From Dendrobium chrysotoxum (lineage: Eukaryota > Streptophyta > Magnoliopsida > Asparagales > Orchidaceae): 64,000 nucleotides of DNA. This document shows positions 1-13,438 of this stretch, in pieces. The stretch covers positions 3,473,471 through 3,537,470 of the forward strand of contig CM034304.1 of the NCBI GenBank assembly GCA_019925795.1, in the 5' to 3' direction. Positions within the stretch are counted from its first letter, which is position 1; each line of letters opens with the position of its first letter. The position numbers were made by a program, and so were the translations under genes. The notes under the pieces were generated by a model. The model saw only the letters and a program-made list of their open reading frames with translations, was not told the DNA's origin and made no database searches.

Positions 1-3000
1 TCATTTGATGGTGAAGGAATATGCCAATCACAGATGATCAAAATTGGGAGATTATAAGATAGGGTAGGAATATGCCCATTACTGAGCATTGAAACTGGCA
101 GATCATATGATGGGGTAGGATTATGACCATCATAGAGGGTAGAAACTAAAAGATAATATAAAGGGGTAGGAAAATGCCCAATACTAAAGGTTAAAACTAG
201 GAGATCGTATGATGGGGAAGGAATATACATGTAATAGTGGATCGAAACTAGGCGATCATATGATGGGGTAGGAATATGCCCATTATAGAGGATCAAAATT
301 GGCAGATCATATAATGGGGTAGAAATATTCTCATCAAAGAGGATCAAAATCAGTTGATGGTATTATGGAGTGGGAATATGCTTTTTACAAAGGATCCAAA
401 TTGGTAGATCATATGATGGTGTTTGAATATGCCCATCACAGAGGATCAAAACTGGGAGATCTTATGTTAGGGAAAGAATATTCACATCATAAAGAATCAA
501 AATTGGGAGATTGTTTGATTGGGTTGGAATATGCCAAACATAGAGGACCAAAACTAATAGATCGTATGATGGGGTAGGAATATGCCTATTATATAGGATT
601 GAAACTAGGAGATTGTATAATGGGGTAGGAATATGCCCATCATAGATAATCAAAACTGGGAGATCGTGTGATTGGGAAAAATACGCCCATCACAAAAGAT
701 CAAGACTTAAAGATCATCTAATGGGGTAAGAATATGCTCATCATTGAGGATCAAAACTCAGAGATCGCATGATGGGGTTGGAATATACCCATCATAGAGG
801 ATCTAAACTAGGAGATATCCTGATGGGGTAGGAATGTGCCCATCACAGAGGATCAAAATTGGGAGATCATTTGAAGGGGTAGGAATATGCCTATTATAAA
901 GGATTCAAATGGGGAAATCATATAATTGGGTAGGAATATACCCATCACAAAGGATCAAAACTTAGAGATCGTATGATGGGGTAGGATTGGGGATCATATA
1001 ATGAGGTAGGAATATGCCTATCATAGAGGAACAAAAATGGGGGATCATATAATGAGGTAGGAATATGCCTATCATAGAGGATCAAAATTTGGAGATCATA
1101 TGATGGGGAAGAAATATGCCCATCATAGAGGATCAAAACTAGGAGATGGTTTTATGGGGTAGGAATAAACCCATCACAGAGGATCAAAACTAGGAGAGCA
1201 TAAGATGGGGTAGGAATATGCCAATAACAGAGGAAACAATTGGGAGATCATATGATGGGGTAGGAATATGCCCATCATAGAGAATCAAAACTTGGAGATC
1301 ATTTGATAGGGTAGGAATATGCCCATCACAAAGGATCTAAACTTGGAGATCGTATGATGGGGTGGGAATATGCCCATCACAAAGGTTTAAAATAGGGAGA
1401 TATTATGATGGGGTAGGAATACGCCCATCAAAGAAGATCAAAGATAGGAGAACATAAGATAGGGTATGAATATGCCAATCTCCCAAGATCTAAGCTGACA
1501 GATCATATGATGGGGTAGGAATATGCTTACCACAGAGGATCAAAATTGGGAAATAATATGATGGAGTAGGAATATGCCAATCATAGTGAATCAAAATTAG
1601 GAGATTATATGATGTCATAGGAATATGCCCATCATAGATGATCTAAAGTGGGAGATCGTATGATGGGGTAAGAATATACAAATCACAAAGGATTAAAATT
1701 GAAAGACTATATGATGGGGTAGGAATATGCCCATCTTAGAGGATCAAAATTGGGAGATCTTATGATGGGTAGGAATATACCCATCACAGAAGATCAAAAC
1801 TGGGAGATCATATGATGGAATAGGAATAAGCCCATCATAGAGGATCAAAATTAGAAGATCATTTGAAGGCGTATGAATATACCCGTCCCTAAGGATAGAA
1901 ACTAGGAGTTTGTATGATTGGGTAGGAATACGCCCATCACAGTGAATCTAAAATGGGATATCATGTGATGGGGTAGGAATATGCCCATCATAGAGGATAA
2001 AGACTAGAAGATCATATGATGGGGTCAAAATATGCTCATTATAGAGGATTAAACCTGGGAGTTTATAAGATCGGGTAAGAATATGACCATTACTAAGGAT
2101 CGAAACTAGGAGATTATATTATATAGAAGGAATATGCCCATCATAGAGGATCAAAACTAGAAGATCATATGAAGGATAGGAAAAAACCCATCACTTAGGA
2201 TCAAAACTAGTAGATCGTATGATGGGGTAGGAATATACCCATCACATATGATCAAAATGGAGAGATCATTTGATGGGGTAGGAATATTCCTATCATAGAG
2301 AAAAAAATGGGAGATCGTATGATCCGGTAGGAATATGCCCATCACAGAGGATTAAACCTCAGAGATCTTATGATGGGGTAGGAATATGCCCATCACAGAG
2401 GATCCAAAACTCATAGATCGTATGATAGGGCAGGAATATACCCATTATAAAGGATCAAAATTAGGAGATCTTATGATGGGGTAAGAATATGCCCATCACA
2501 AAGGATCAAAACTTGAAGATCATAAGATAAGGTAGTGATTTGCCCATTACTAAGGATCGAAACTAGTAGATCATATGATGGTGTAGGAATAAGCCCATCA
2601 TAGATGATCGAAATTGGAATATAACATGAAAGGCTAAGAATATGCCCATCACTAAGGATCAAAACTAGGAGATCATGTGATGGGGTAGGAATATACCCAT
2701 CACGGAGGATGAAAACTGGGAGATCATATGATGGGGTAGGAATATGCCCATCATAAAGGATCAAAAAAGGGAGATCGTATAATGGTGCAGGAATATGCCT
2801 ATCAATGAAAATCAAAACTAGGAGATCATATGATAGGATAGGAATAAGCCCATCATAAAGGATCAAAATATGGACATCATTTGATGGAATAGGAATATGC
2901 CCATCACAGAGGATCAAAACTGCAAGATCATATGATGGGTAGCAATATGCCCGTCACAAAGGATCAAAACTAGTAGAACCTATGATGGGGAAGTAATTTG

Positions 3001-6000
3001 CCCATCACAGAGGATTAAAACCAGGACATCATATGATAGGGTGGGAATATGCCCATCATAGAGGATTAAGATTGAAACATCATATGATGGGGTAGAAATA
3101 TGCCCATCACAAAGGAATAAAATTGAGAGATCATATGATGGGGTAGGAATATGCCCATCAAAGAGGATCAAAACTAGGAGATGATTTGATGGGGTAGGAA
3201 TAGGCCAATCATAGAGGTTAAAAACTATCAGATCTTATGATGGGTTAGGAATATGCCCAACATAGAGCATCAAAACTAGAAGATCATGTGATGGGGTAGG
3301 AATATACCCACCAAAGAAGATCAAAATTGGTAGATTGTGTGATGGGGTATGAATATGCCCATCTCAAAGGATCCAAGTTAGTAGATCATATGATGGGGTT
3401 CGAATTTTCCCATCGTATAGTATAAAAATTAAGAGATTGTATAATGGGGTAAAAATATGCATATCACAGAGGATAAAAAATTGCGAGATTATATGATGGG
3501 GTAGGAATATGCGCTTCATTGAGTATCAAAATTGGGAGATCATATGATGGGGTAGGAATATGCCCTTCATAGAGGATCAAAAGTGCGAGATTATATGATC
3601 GGGTCGGAATATACCCTTTATCAAGGATCAAATTTGGGATGTCTCTTGATGGGGTGGTAATATGCCCCTAATAGAGGATGAAAAATGAGAAATCTTATGA
3701 TTGGATAGGAATATACCCATTAAACGGGATCAAAACTAAGAGATCAAATGATGGGGTAGGAATATGCCCATCATAGGCGATCAAAATTAAAAGATCGTAT
3801 AAAGGGGTATGAATATGCCCATTATAGAGGATCAAAACTTAGTGTTCGTATGATGGGGTAGGCATATTTCCATCATAGAGAATCAAAACTGGAAGATCAT
3901 GTGATAGGGTAGGAATTGCCCATAATAGAGGATCACGACTACACGATCATATGATGGGATAGGAATATGCCCATCATAGAGGGGCAAAACTGGGAGATCG
4001 TATAGTGGGGTAAGAATAAGCCTATCACAAAAGATCAAAACTTGGAGATCATAAGATAAGGTAGTAATATGCCCATCACTAAGGATAAAAACAAGGAGAT
4101 CATTTGATGGGGCAGGAATATACCTATCATAGAGGATGAAAATTGGGAGATCATATGATGGGGTAGGAATATTCCCATCACAAAGGAAAAAAAATGGGAG
4201 ATCGTATGATGGGTAGGAATATGCCCATCACAAAGGATCAAAATTGGTAGATCGTATGATGGGGTAGAAATATGCCCATTAGAGAGGATCAAAACTAGGA
4301 CATCATATGATAGGGTAGGAATATGCCCATCGCAGAGGAACAAAATTGAGAGATCATATGTTGGGGTAGGAATATGCCCATCATAGAGGATTGAAACTAC
4401 AAGGTGATTTGATGGGGTAAGAATAGGGCCATCATAGAGGATAAAAACTATGAGATCATATGATGGGGTAGGAATATGCTTGCCACAAAAGTTCAAAATT
4501 GGGAGATTATATGATGGGGTATAAATATTTCCATCTTAAAGGATCCAAGCTAGTAGATCGTATGATGGGTAGGAATTTTCACATCATATAGTATAAAAAT
4601 TAGGAGATCATATAATGGGGTAAAATTTTGCCTATCACAGAGGATCAAAATTGGGAGAAATGATGGGGTAGGAATATACCCTTCGTAAAGGATCAAAATT
4701 GGAAGATCATATGATGGGGTAGGAATATGCCATCAAAGAGGTTCAAAACTTGGAGATTGTATGATAGGGTAGGAATATACCCTTCATCAACAATCAAAAC
4801 TAGTAGGTCTTCTAATGGGGTGGTGATATACTCATCATAGAGGATGAAAATTGGGAGATCTTATGATGGGTTAGAAATATACCCATCACAGGAGATCTAA
4901 ACTGAGAGATCGTATAATGGGGTAGGAATATGCCCATCATAGAAGATCAAAACTGAAAGATCATATGAAGTGGTATAAATATGTCAATCACAGATGATCA
5001 AAACATGGAAATCATTTAATGGGGTAGGAATATGCCTATCATAGAGGATGAAAACTTTAAGATCAATTGGTGGGATAGGAATATACCCATCATAGAGGAT
5101 CAAAACTAGGAGATCAGATAATAGGGGAGGGAATATGCTCATCACTGAGGTTCAAAGTTGGGAGATTATATGATGGGGTAGGAATTTGCCCATTAAAGAA
5201 GATCAAAGCTAGGAGAACATATGATAGGGCAGGAATATGCCAATCTCAAAAGGATCTAAGCTGGCAGATCATATGATAGGGTAAAAATATGCCTACCATG
5301 AAGGATTAAAATTGGGAGATTATGTGATGGGGTTGGAATATGCCTATCACAGTGGATCGAAATTGGGAGATTATATGATGCGATAGGAATATACCCATCA
5401 CAGAGGACCTAAATTCGGAGATTATATGATACGGTAGGAATATACCCATCAAAGAGGATCAAAATTGGTAAAGCGTTGGATGGGGTAGGAATATACAAAT
5501 CATATAGGATCAAAACTGGGAGATCATATGATGGGGTGGGAGTATGCCCATCATATAGGATCAAAATAGGGAGATCTTATGATGGGGTAGGAATATGCCC
5601 ATCATAAAAGATCAAAATTGGGAGATCATATGATGGGGTAAGAAATATGCCCATCACAGAGGATCAAAATTAGAAGATCGTATGAAGGGGTATGAATATA
5701 CACATCCCTGAGGATCGAAACTAGAAGTTAGTATGATGGAGAAGGAATATTCCCATCACACAGAATCAAAACTGGGAGATCATGTAATTGGGAAGGAATA
5801 TGCCTATCATAGAGGATAAATATTAGAAGATCGTATAATGGGGTATGAATATGCTCATTATAGAGGATTAAACCTGGGAGTTCATAAGATGGGGTAGCAA
5901 TATGACCATTTCTCAGGATCAAAAATAGAAGATCATATGATATGATAGGAATATGCCCATCACAGAGGATTGAAACTGGAAGATCATATGAATGGGTAGG

Positions 6001-8039
6001 AAAAACCCATCACTGAGGATTAAAACTAGTAGATCATATGATGGGGCGGGAATATACCCATCACATATGATCAAAACTGGGAGATCGTATGATGGGGTAG
6101 GATTATGCCCATCATAGAGAAAAAATGGGAGATCATATGATCTGGTAGGAATATGCTCATCTTAGAGGATCAAAACTAGGAGATCATAAGATGGGGCAGG
6201 AATATGCCCATCATAGAGGATCAAAATTAGGAGATCTTATGATGGGGTAGGAATATGCCCATCACAGAGGATCAAAACTTAGAGATCGTATAATACGGTA
6301 GGAATATACCAATCATTGAGGATCAAAACTAGGAGATCTTATGATGGGGTAAGAATTTGCCCATCACAGAGGATCAAAGCTTAGAGATCATAAGATAAGA
6401 TAGGAATATGCCCATCACTAAGGATTGAAACTGGCTGATCATATGATGGGGTAGTAATATGACCATCATAGAGGATCGAAACTAGAATATAATATGAAGG
6501 GGTAAGAATATACCCATCACTGAGGATCAAATCTAGCAGATCATGTGATTGGGTAGGAATATACCCATTATAGAGGATGAAAACTAGGAGATTATTTGAT
6601 GGGGTAGGAATATGCCCATCCCAAAGGAACAAAAATGGGAGATTATATAATGGGGTAGGATTATGCCTATCAAAGAAAATCAAAACTAGGAGAGTATTTG
6701 ATGGGGTAGGAATAAGCCCATCATAAAGGATCAAAACACTGGCATCATGGGATGACGTAGGAATATGCCCATTACAGAGGTTCAAAACTGGGAGATCTCT
6801 GATGGGTAAGAATATGTGGATCCCAAAGGATCAATATAGGTAGATCATATGATGGGGTAGCAATATACCCATCACAGAGGATCAAAACCAAGACATCATA
6901 TGATATGGTAGGAATATGCCCATCACAGAGGATCAAGACTAAAACATCATATGATGGGATAGGAATATAGCCATCACAGAGGAACAAAACTGAGAGATCA
7001 TTTGATGGGGAAGGAATATGCCCGTCACAGCGAATCAAAACTAGGAGATGATTAGATGGGGAAGTTATAGGCCCATCACAGAGGATAAAAACTATGAGAT
7101 CATATGATGGGGTATGAATATGCCCATCGTAGAGGATCAAAACTAGAAGATCATGTGATGGGGCAAGAATTTACCCACCAAAGTAGATCAAAATTATGAG
7201 ATTGTATGATGGAGTATGAATATGCCCATCTCGAAGGATCTAAGCTAGCAGATCATATGATGGGGTAGGAATTTGCCCATTATATAGTATAAAAATTAGG
7301 AGGTCATATAATGGGGTAAAACTACGCCTTCCATAGAGGATAAAAATTGTGAGATTGTATGATAGGGTTAGAATTAACCCATCATAGAGGATCAAAACTG
7401 GGAGATCGTATGATGGGGTATAAATATTCCCAGCACAGAGGATTAAAACTAGGAGATCTTATGATGGGGTAGGAATATGCCCCTTATAAAGGGTTAAAAC
7501 TCAGAGATCATATGATATGGTAGGAATATACCCATCCTAGAGGATCAAAATTGGGAGATCATATGATGGGGTAAGAATATGCCCATCACAGAGTTCAAAA
7601 AATAAAGATCGTAAGATGGGGTAGGAATATGCCCATCACTAAGGATCAAATCTGGTAGATCATATGAGGGGGTAGGATTATGCATATTATAGAGGAATGA
7701 AACTGGAAGATAGTATGAAGGGGTAAGAATATGCTCATCACTGAGGATTAAAACTAGGAGATCATATCATGGGGTAGGAATATACCCATCATAGAGGATA
7801 AAAATTGGGAGATCATATGATGGGGTAGGAATATGCCCATCACAAAGGAACAAAAATGAGACTCATATAATGGGGTAGGAATATGCCCATTAAAGAGGAT
7901 CGAGACTAGGAGATCATATGATGGGGTAAGAATAAGCCCATAAAAAAGGATCAAAACTAGGACATCGTATGTTGGGGTAGGAATATGCCCCTCAAAAGGA
8001 TCGAAATTGGTAGATCATACGATGAGGTAGGAATATGCC
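1..8039. repeat. 51-bp tandem satellite, block 1
   Basis: Head-to-tail array of a 51-bp unit that runs from the window start to the break at about 8039. Typical units contain the successive blocks GATCATATGATGGGGTAGG, AATATGCCCATCA and AGAGGATCAAAACTGGGA. Copies differ by frequent point changes and by occasional 1-3 bp indels, so this is an old, diverged array and not a recently homogenised one. Each unit carries the 10-bp perfect palindrome ATCATATGAT. Because 51 is divisible by 3, the minus strand reads as a 17-residue repeat (for example ILYDGHIPTPSYDLPVL) that stays open for up to about 150 codons here. I read this as a by-product and not a gene. The array continues beyond the left edge. 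Confidence 0.97.
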
Positions 8040-8512
8040 AACTTTTTTGGATCTTAGTATTGTCAATTTTCTTCTTATTTACTTTTTTGAATTAAAAATT
8101 AAGGAAAAATTCTAATTTACGGGAGTTGATCGATTAAACAAAATTCCTCATTTTTTTGTTTGATTTGATTTCATTTTTTTTTCTTTTTTTGTGTTTTTGG
8201 ATTCCCTGATCATCTGATCAGGATCCCCCTTTTTACTAGTCTATTTGCTTTTGTTGATGTCTTGTGTTAGTTTTGTACTATTTTTTTTCTTATGTGTCTA
8301 TGTAGTATTTTCCCCTTTTTGAGATGTCAAAAGGGCGAGTAGTTTGTGTACTGGTTAAATTATCAATATTTAGTATTTTATCGATACTCAATGTTCTTGT
8401 ATTTTTCACCTGGCTAATAGAAATTACACTCCTTGGTTTTCATGGCTTTGTTGTTTATCTACTGTCTTTAGAATTACAAGTAAATATTTGCCATCATTAA
8501 AAAGGGGGAGAT
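8040..8512 (+). mobile_element. Truncated 3' internal tail of a Sirevirus upstream of an LTR
   Basis: This segment is collinear with 13140-13629: both contain GGATCTYAGYRTTGTC, GATTCCCTGATCATCTGATC, GGATCCCCCTTTTTACTAG and the block around CATGGCTTTGTTGTTTAT. It is thus the last part of an internal region, with an upstream polypurine tract near 8329-8340 and the terminal one at 8499-8512. The join to the satellite falls at CCAA, which is shared by both sides. It carries no ORF. Confidence 0.85.
8499..8512 (+). promoter_or_regulatory. Polypurine tract of element A (left copy)
   Basis: AAAAAGGGGGAGAT lies directly before the LTR start TGTTACG. It is the plus-strand primer position for reverse transcription. 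A second purine tract (AAAAGGGCGAG, near 8329) lies about 170 bp upstream, consistent with the multiple polypurine tracts described for Sireviruses. Confidence 0.85.
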
Positions 8513-9997
8513 TGTTACGAATCTGGATTCAAGGATTATAATTTTGATGATATCAAATATTTCTGTTTCTATTTGAGTGCCTAATCTTTCAGGTTCACAA
8601 GATCTATTACAATTCAAGCCAGCTCAAGATCGAGTTAGTCCATTTTCATTTTTAGGTTCAATGTATTTTTTCATCTTTCTTGAGTCTAGTGTAATGTAAC
8701 GGATCCCCAAGCTAAGTAACCTTGCACACACACTCAGAGGGAGAGTTTTAGTGAGTTAGAATTTCTATTCAAATTTTGTTCAAATCATCCTAGACAATAT
8801 TCATATCATCCTAGACGATCCATTGAAAATAAAAAACCTAATTAGGGTGAACATGTTAAGTCTGTCTGATCAAGCAGATCATCCTGGACTATACACCCAT
8901 CGTACATGATGATATGCTCAAATCAAAAATTCTCAGCTGCTAGACTAAGTTAGGCAAGTTTTATTTTTTGGAAATTTGGTCTAATTGTCTCGGACAATAC
9001 GTGTATCATCTTGGATGATCCTTTATAATCATGTCTAAATTAGTCTGGTGATTAAGAAAAGTAATTAATGTTTGAGTGATTCGATCATGTTGTTATGGAT
9101 GATTAATTAGAAAACCTGACCATCCAGTGTATTTCACCTGGATGACCTGAACAGTCTACCGGAAGACATTCTCAATTTTGAACTAATCATACGGGATGAT
9201 AGAAATATCATCCTGGATGATCAAGTCATTTTGAAATCGTCCAACATGATTTACCTGTACAACTCGAACAGTGTGTCAGACAATTTTGGTCTTTTTGAGC
9301 TAATCGTATAGGATGATATACGTATCATCTTGGATGATCAAGTTATTTTGAGATCATCCAGCACAAGTTCTCCTATATGACCTGAAAAGTCTTCTGGACA
9401 ATATTCTTCAATTGAACTAACAGTTCTGGATGATCACAGAATCATCCCAAATGATATGAACAGAATTTATCTTCTATTCATCCCGAAGAACAAGATCATC
9501 CAGGCCAAAAGGATCTGATTTACACTGATCTAATTGAAATTTAGGGAAATTTTGGAGCCCTCTTATTCAAGATCTCTTTTGTTCTACTGTTGAGATACCG
9601 CTATCCATTCCAATGAAAGCCTTGAGAAGGAGAGAGAGAGCTTGGGAGAGAGAGAGAGAGGATCTTGTGAGGGGGAGTTTGTGAGGTGTTCACAAAGGTT
9701 ACACCAAGCAAGGATCTGAGTAATCTTCTCTGGTCATCATCTCTTATCCTTGGTGTCTCCATGGAAGGATCGTCTGTAGGAAGATCAAGGTTCTCTATCT
9801 GCTTCAGGAAGAAGAAAAAGGAGGTAAGGTTCTCTTCCTGCTTCAGGAGGAAGCGAAAGGAGTCTGGGTTCTCTGCCTTCTCAGGTTGGTGGAAAGGAGT
9901 TTTTATGAAGGCTTCTCCGCCTTGCTATGGGGGCAGAAGGAGAGTCACTTATTATTAGTGCAATACCCATAGGGGAGGCCCCGGGGAGTGGACGTAG
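8513..9997 (+). repeat. Element A left LTR, 3' end deleted
   Basis: Starts TGTTACGAATCTGG after the polypurine tract and aligns with 13630-~15170. It holds a run of dyad motifs of the type ATCATCCTGGATGAT (about 8780-9500), a (GA)n tract (about 9630-9660) and three to four imperfect ~36-bp leader repeats with GGTTCTCTGCCTGCTTCAGG (about 9785-9900). Homology to the right LTR stops near GTGGACGTAGG at ~9997, where gag sequence begins. The last ~290 bp of the LTR, the primer site and the start of gag are gone. Confidence 0.88.
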
Positions 9998-11488
9998 GTA
10001 TATTCCAATAGAGTAATTTATGTATCACTTATGAGGGCATAACTGATGTTAAATAGTCTAGATTGAACATCCTACTTCATTACTACAAACTCTTTCACAT
10101 GAAACCTAGTGAGTCAAAATCTAAAATGTACACTAGGTTCACTCAAATCGTCACCTCCTTACATGCCTTAGGAAGAGAACACACCAACTATGAAAAAGTT
10201 AACAAAATCTTGAGATCTTTGCCCTCTTCCTATGATGCCAAGATAACTGCTATCACTGAATTGAAAGATTTGAATAATTATTCCATTGATAACTTACTTG
10301 GATCACTAATTACTTACGATCAAGGGGTAAACCAAAGGCAGCTTAATGCAGGTGAGAAGAAGAAAGAGAGGACAGTGGCACTGAAGGCTAATGATTCTTA
10401 CTCTGGATCTTTTGAGTCTGAAAGTGATGATGTTGCCTTAATCATTAGGCAATTCAAAAGCATTCTAAGGATGAAACACAAGAACTACCAGAAGTGAAAC
10501 AAAGGTAAGAGTAGCAAAAATTTTAAAGGGTCTTATGATACAGTTTGTTTTGAATGCAGGAAGCCTGGACATATAAACACTGATAGTCCTATACTTAACA
10601 CTCACCCAAGCAAGGAGAAGGGTGAGGAGAAGCCCAAGTTCAGAAAGGATAAGAAGAAGATCCAAAAGGTTTTTTGGGCAGATTCTACATCTAACTCTTT
10701 TGAGACTAAAGCTGAAGAGGAGACTACAAATTTATGTTTGATGGCAGATGAACATTGCGGTCAGTCTGATCAAGAAGCGGTATGTGAATTGTCCTACAAT
10801 CAATTACTTGATATTTTTGAAAAAAATTATTTGTCATATAGAAAACTTAAGAAAACTCATTCTAGTCTGAAATTGGAATTCTTGAATCTGCAAAAAGAAC
10901 ATGAAGTGTTGGTTAAGGATCATTCTACACATGATAGCAATCACATGTAATTACTTGGCGAATTTGATGAGTTGAATAAAAAGCATTCTGAATTGATAAT
11001 TGAGCATGATTCATTAAAAGCATCGTATGTTGAATTAGAAGCTGCATTAAAAGAATTAGAAACTCATGCATCTGATTTAGGTAGTAGTGAGCATTATTTA
11101 AAATCTAAAAATGCAAGTCTCAAAAAGGAAAATGAATTTCTAAGTGTAAAAATTAGTACATTTGAGAATAATGAAACACCGCCTACATTTTCACAATTTT
11201 ACAAACATCCATCACTTGAAGGATCACATTCAAATCATCGAAATATGCATCATTCAAACCTAGGAAGAGCACTATTTGCCCCATAGATTAGTTAATCCTT
11301 TTTCTGGTGTTAGATGTTTCTCATGTGGCAAGTTAGGACATATCTCTCACACCTACACTATTCACCATGGTACACCTTGGGTGTGGAGGCCCAAATTGGC
11401 TGTTTCACAGTATAACACACAAGCATTGTATTCTTCTCTTCATAAGAAGGAACCCAAACCTGTTTGGGTTCCTAAATCTGATGTTTGA
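9998..11488 (+). pseudogene. gag: gag pseudogene of element A
   Basis: Remnant of the copia Gag (UBN2-type gag-polypeptide domain plus zinc knuckles). Homology to element C's gag starts near LCITYEGIT. About 105 N-terminal codons, the primer site and the LTR end were lost in one deletion. The main frame runs 10063-11286 with in-frame stops at the KSIL...NYQK end (10495) and after SNHM (10948). The first zinc knuckle reads CFECRKPGHINTDS, with its last Cys replaced by Ser. It is followed by a Lys/Glu-rich linker and a long heptad-like coiled-coil region. A 1-base loss near 11268 shifts the frame. The second knuckle (CFSCGKLGHISHTY) also lacks its last Cys. The reading frame ends at VWVPKSDV followed by TGA, the same place as in elements C and D. 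Confidence 0.85.
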
Positions 11489-11529
11489 TATTTTTGTAGG
11501 GGTGATCTCACATAAGACCTCATGAGAGC

Positions 11530-12113
11530 ATGTGGTACATGGATAGTAGATGCTCAAGACATATGACTGGAGATGAAAATCAATTCATTTTGCTGGAGGC
11601 CAGGGCTGGAGGCAGGGTCACTCTTGGAGACAACACCACCATGAAAGTGGTGGGCGCAGGTATAATCGGTAACTCCAATAACCTTTTGATTGAAAATGTT
11701 TTGCTTGTAGATGGACTGAAACATAACCTGCTCAGCATCAGTCAATTCTGTGACAAAGGGTTCAGCATCAAGTTCCTGGTAGACACATGCATTATAAGCT
11801 TAAATAATAAAATTATTTTATAGGGCAAGAGGATCAACAATTTCTACATGCTTGATTTAAATAATATTGAATGTGCTACTTCATTTTGCTTAAAAACTAC
11901 TGTTGATGAGTCTTGGTTGTGACATAGGAGATTATATCATGCCATTATAAGAACCCTTAGAAGAGTTACACAAAAGGACTTCGTTAAGGGGATATCGAGC
12001 TACACCATGTAGCAACTGAAAATCAACTGGCTGACATCTTTACTAAACCACTGGACTTTGACTCATTAAGTATTTTAAGGACCAGATTGGCTGTGATTGA
12101 CATAAATGCATGA
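11530..12113 (+). pseudogene. pol: pol remnant of element A: protease fused to RNase H tail
   Basis: Begins with MWYMDSRCSRHMTGD, the copia aspartic protease motif in which the catalytic DSG has become DSR. It continues through the GAG-pre-integrase region (LKHNLLSISQ, then HRRL). At about 11985-11992 it jumps directly to the RNase H C-terminus (ELHHVATENQLADIFTKPL) and ends VIDINA-TGA at 12111-12113. Compared with element C, about 2.4 kb encoding integrase and reverse transcriptase is missing. The join lies in a shared AAGGGGA, pointing to microhomology-mediated deletion or template switching. Further stops are present at 11821 and in place of Trp before HRRL. Confidence 0.87.
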
Positions 12114-12738
12114 ATCTGATAGTTACTAATTTTTGAAGTTTCTATTTTTTCTTTTTTCTTTTAGTTTTTATTTGATTTGATTATCTGTTCCTTTTAGATC
12201 ATCTATTTTCCTGTTGATTTTTTTTATTGCTTATCGGATTTGGTTCCTTATTTTTATATGCTTTTCTCTTGGTTTTTTATTAATTGCTTTTTTTTTTTTG
12301 AAAATCAGATCACTGCTCACTACTACTGATAAACTGGATTTTTGACTGAGAATTTTTGCCTTATTTTTGTCTGAATCTGTTAAACGAAAGTAACATTGAT
12401 GATTATTTCTCCTCCTCTAACTCCTTTAATGGTATGTTATTTCTTTTGGATAAAAATCTTCTTCAAAATTAAAAAGTTGATTTTTGAAATAGAGATCTAT
12501 TTTATCCTCCTATGGTAATCTACCTCATATAAATAGTGTTTTTAAAGCTTTAAATCATTATTTTTGTTTTCTAAATCAGGTGATTGCTCTTATAATATGG
12601 AGTATGATTTTGTTCTATAAATTACTCCTCCTTACTGTTGAGAGTGAGTGTTTTCTTCTTTTATGTCTGGAAGGTAATTTCACAACTGAGACTATTTAGA
12701 GATTATGAAACGAAGCAAGTTTGTAAAAGAAATAAAAA

Positions 12739-12873
12739 GCGGCACAAAATGGGTCCAAAAATCAAAAGATGCTCGATGATGCTAAAAATTAGAAAGATAC
12801 ATAAAGTGTATCAAATATCAAAAGATGCTTAAAGTGCGCCAAATAAATTGATAAAGAGGCACAAAATGAGCCC
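12739..12873 (+). repeat. ~33-bp imperfect repeats, element A
   Basis: Several imperfect copies of a unit built on AAAAGATGC, a small dyad (for example GGCACAAAATG, CATAAAGTGTATC or TTAAAGTGCGCC) and an A-rich spacer. The same block occurs in elements B, C and D, so it is a conserved non-coding part of this retrotransposon group. Confidence 0.75.
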
Positions 12874-13438
12874 ACCAAGAAATTAGCTTTCTTCCTTTTT
12901 AGATCATTAAGAATATTAGAGAAATCCATGCGCCACTTCATATTTTCAAAAGCTTAAGATTGAAAATCATAATTTTTTATTCCTTACTTTATAATAATAT
13001 TTTATGAGATATTTTTCTAGAACGAGGCTTAAAAGGATCTCTTTTCAAATATAATTTCTTTTCTTCTGAATTAGACTTTTGTTTTCAAAGAATTTGAACC
13101 TATAAGGTGTCCAAGGTTGGGGTTACAAAATTTGATTTTCCAACTTTTGTGGATCTCAGCGTTGTCGATTTTCTTCTTATTGGTTTTGTGAATTGAAAAT
13201 TAAGGAAAAATTTTGATTTACTGGAGCGGATCGATTCCAAAAAAATCCTCATTTCTTTTTTTACTTTGATTTGATTTAATGTTGATTTTTCTTTTTGTAT
13301 GCTTTGGGATTCCCTGATCATCTGATCAGGATCCCCCTTTTTACTAGTTTGTTTGCTTTTAAAGATGTCTTGTGTTGGTTTTGTACTATTTTTTTTTTCT
13401 TATGTGTCTATGTGGTGTTTTCCCCTTTTTGAGATATT

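Noticed and set aside
365..577. Plus-strand 70-codon ORF as a repeat protein
   Set aside because: It is a local variant of the satellite in which the consensus TAG was mutated; adjacent units close the frame.
1..8039. CRISPR-like regular spacing of the 51-bp repeats
   Set aside because: The repeats are head to tail with no unique spacers and the context is a plant genome; it is a satellite.
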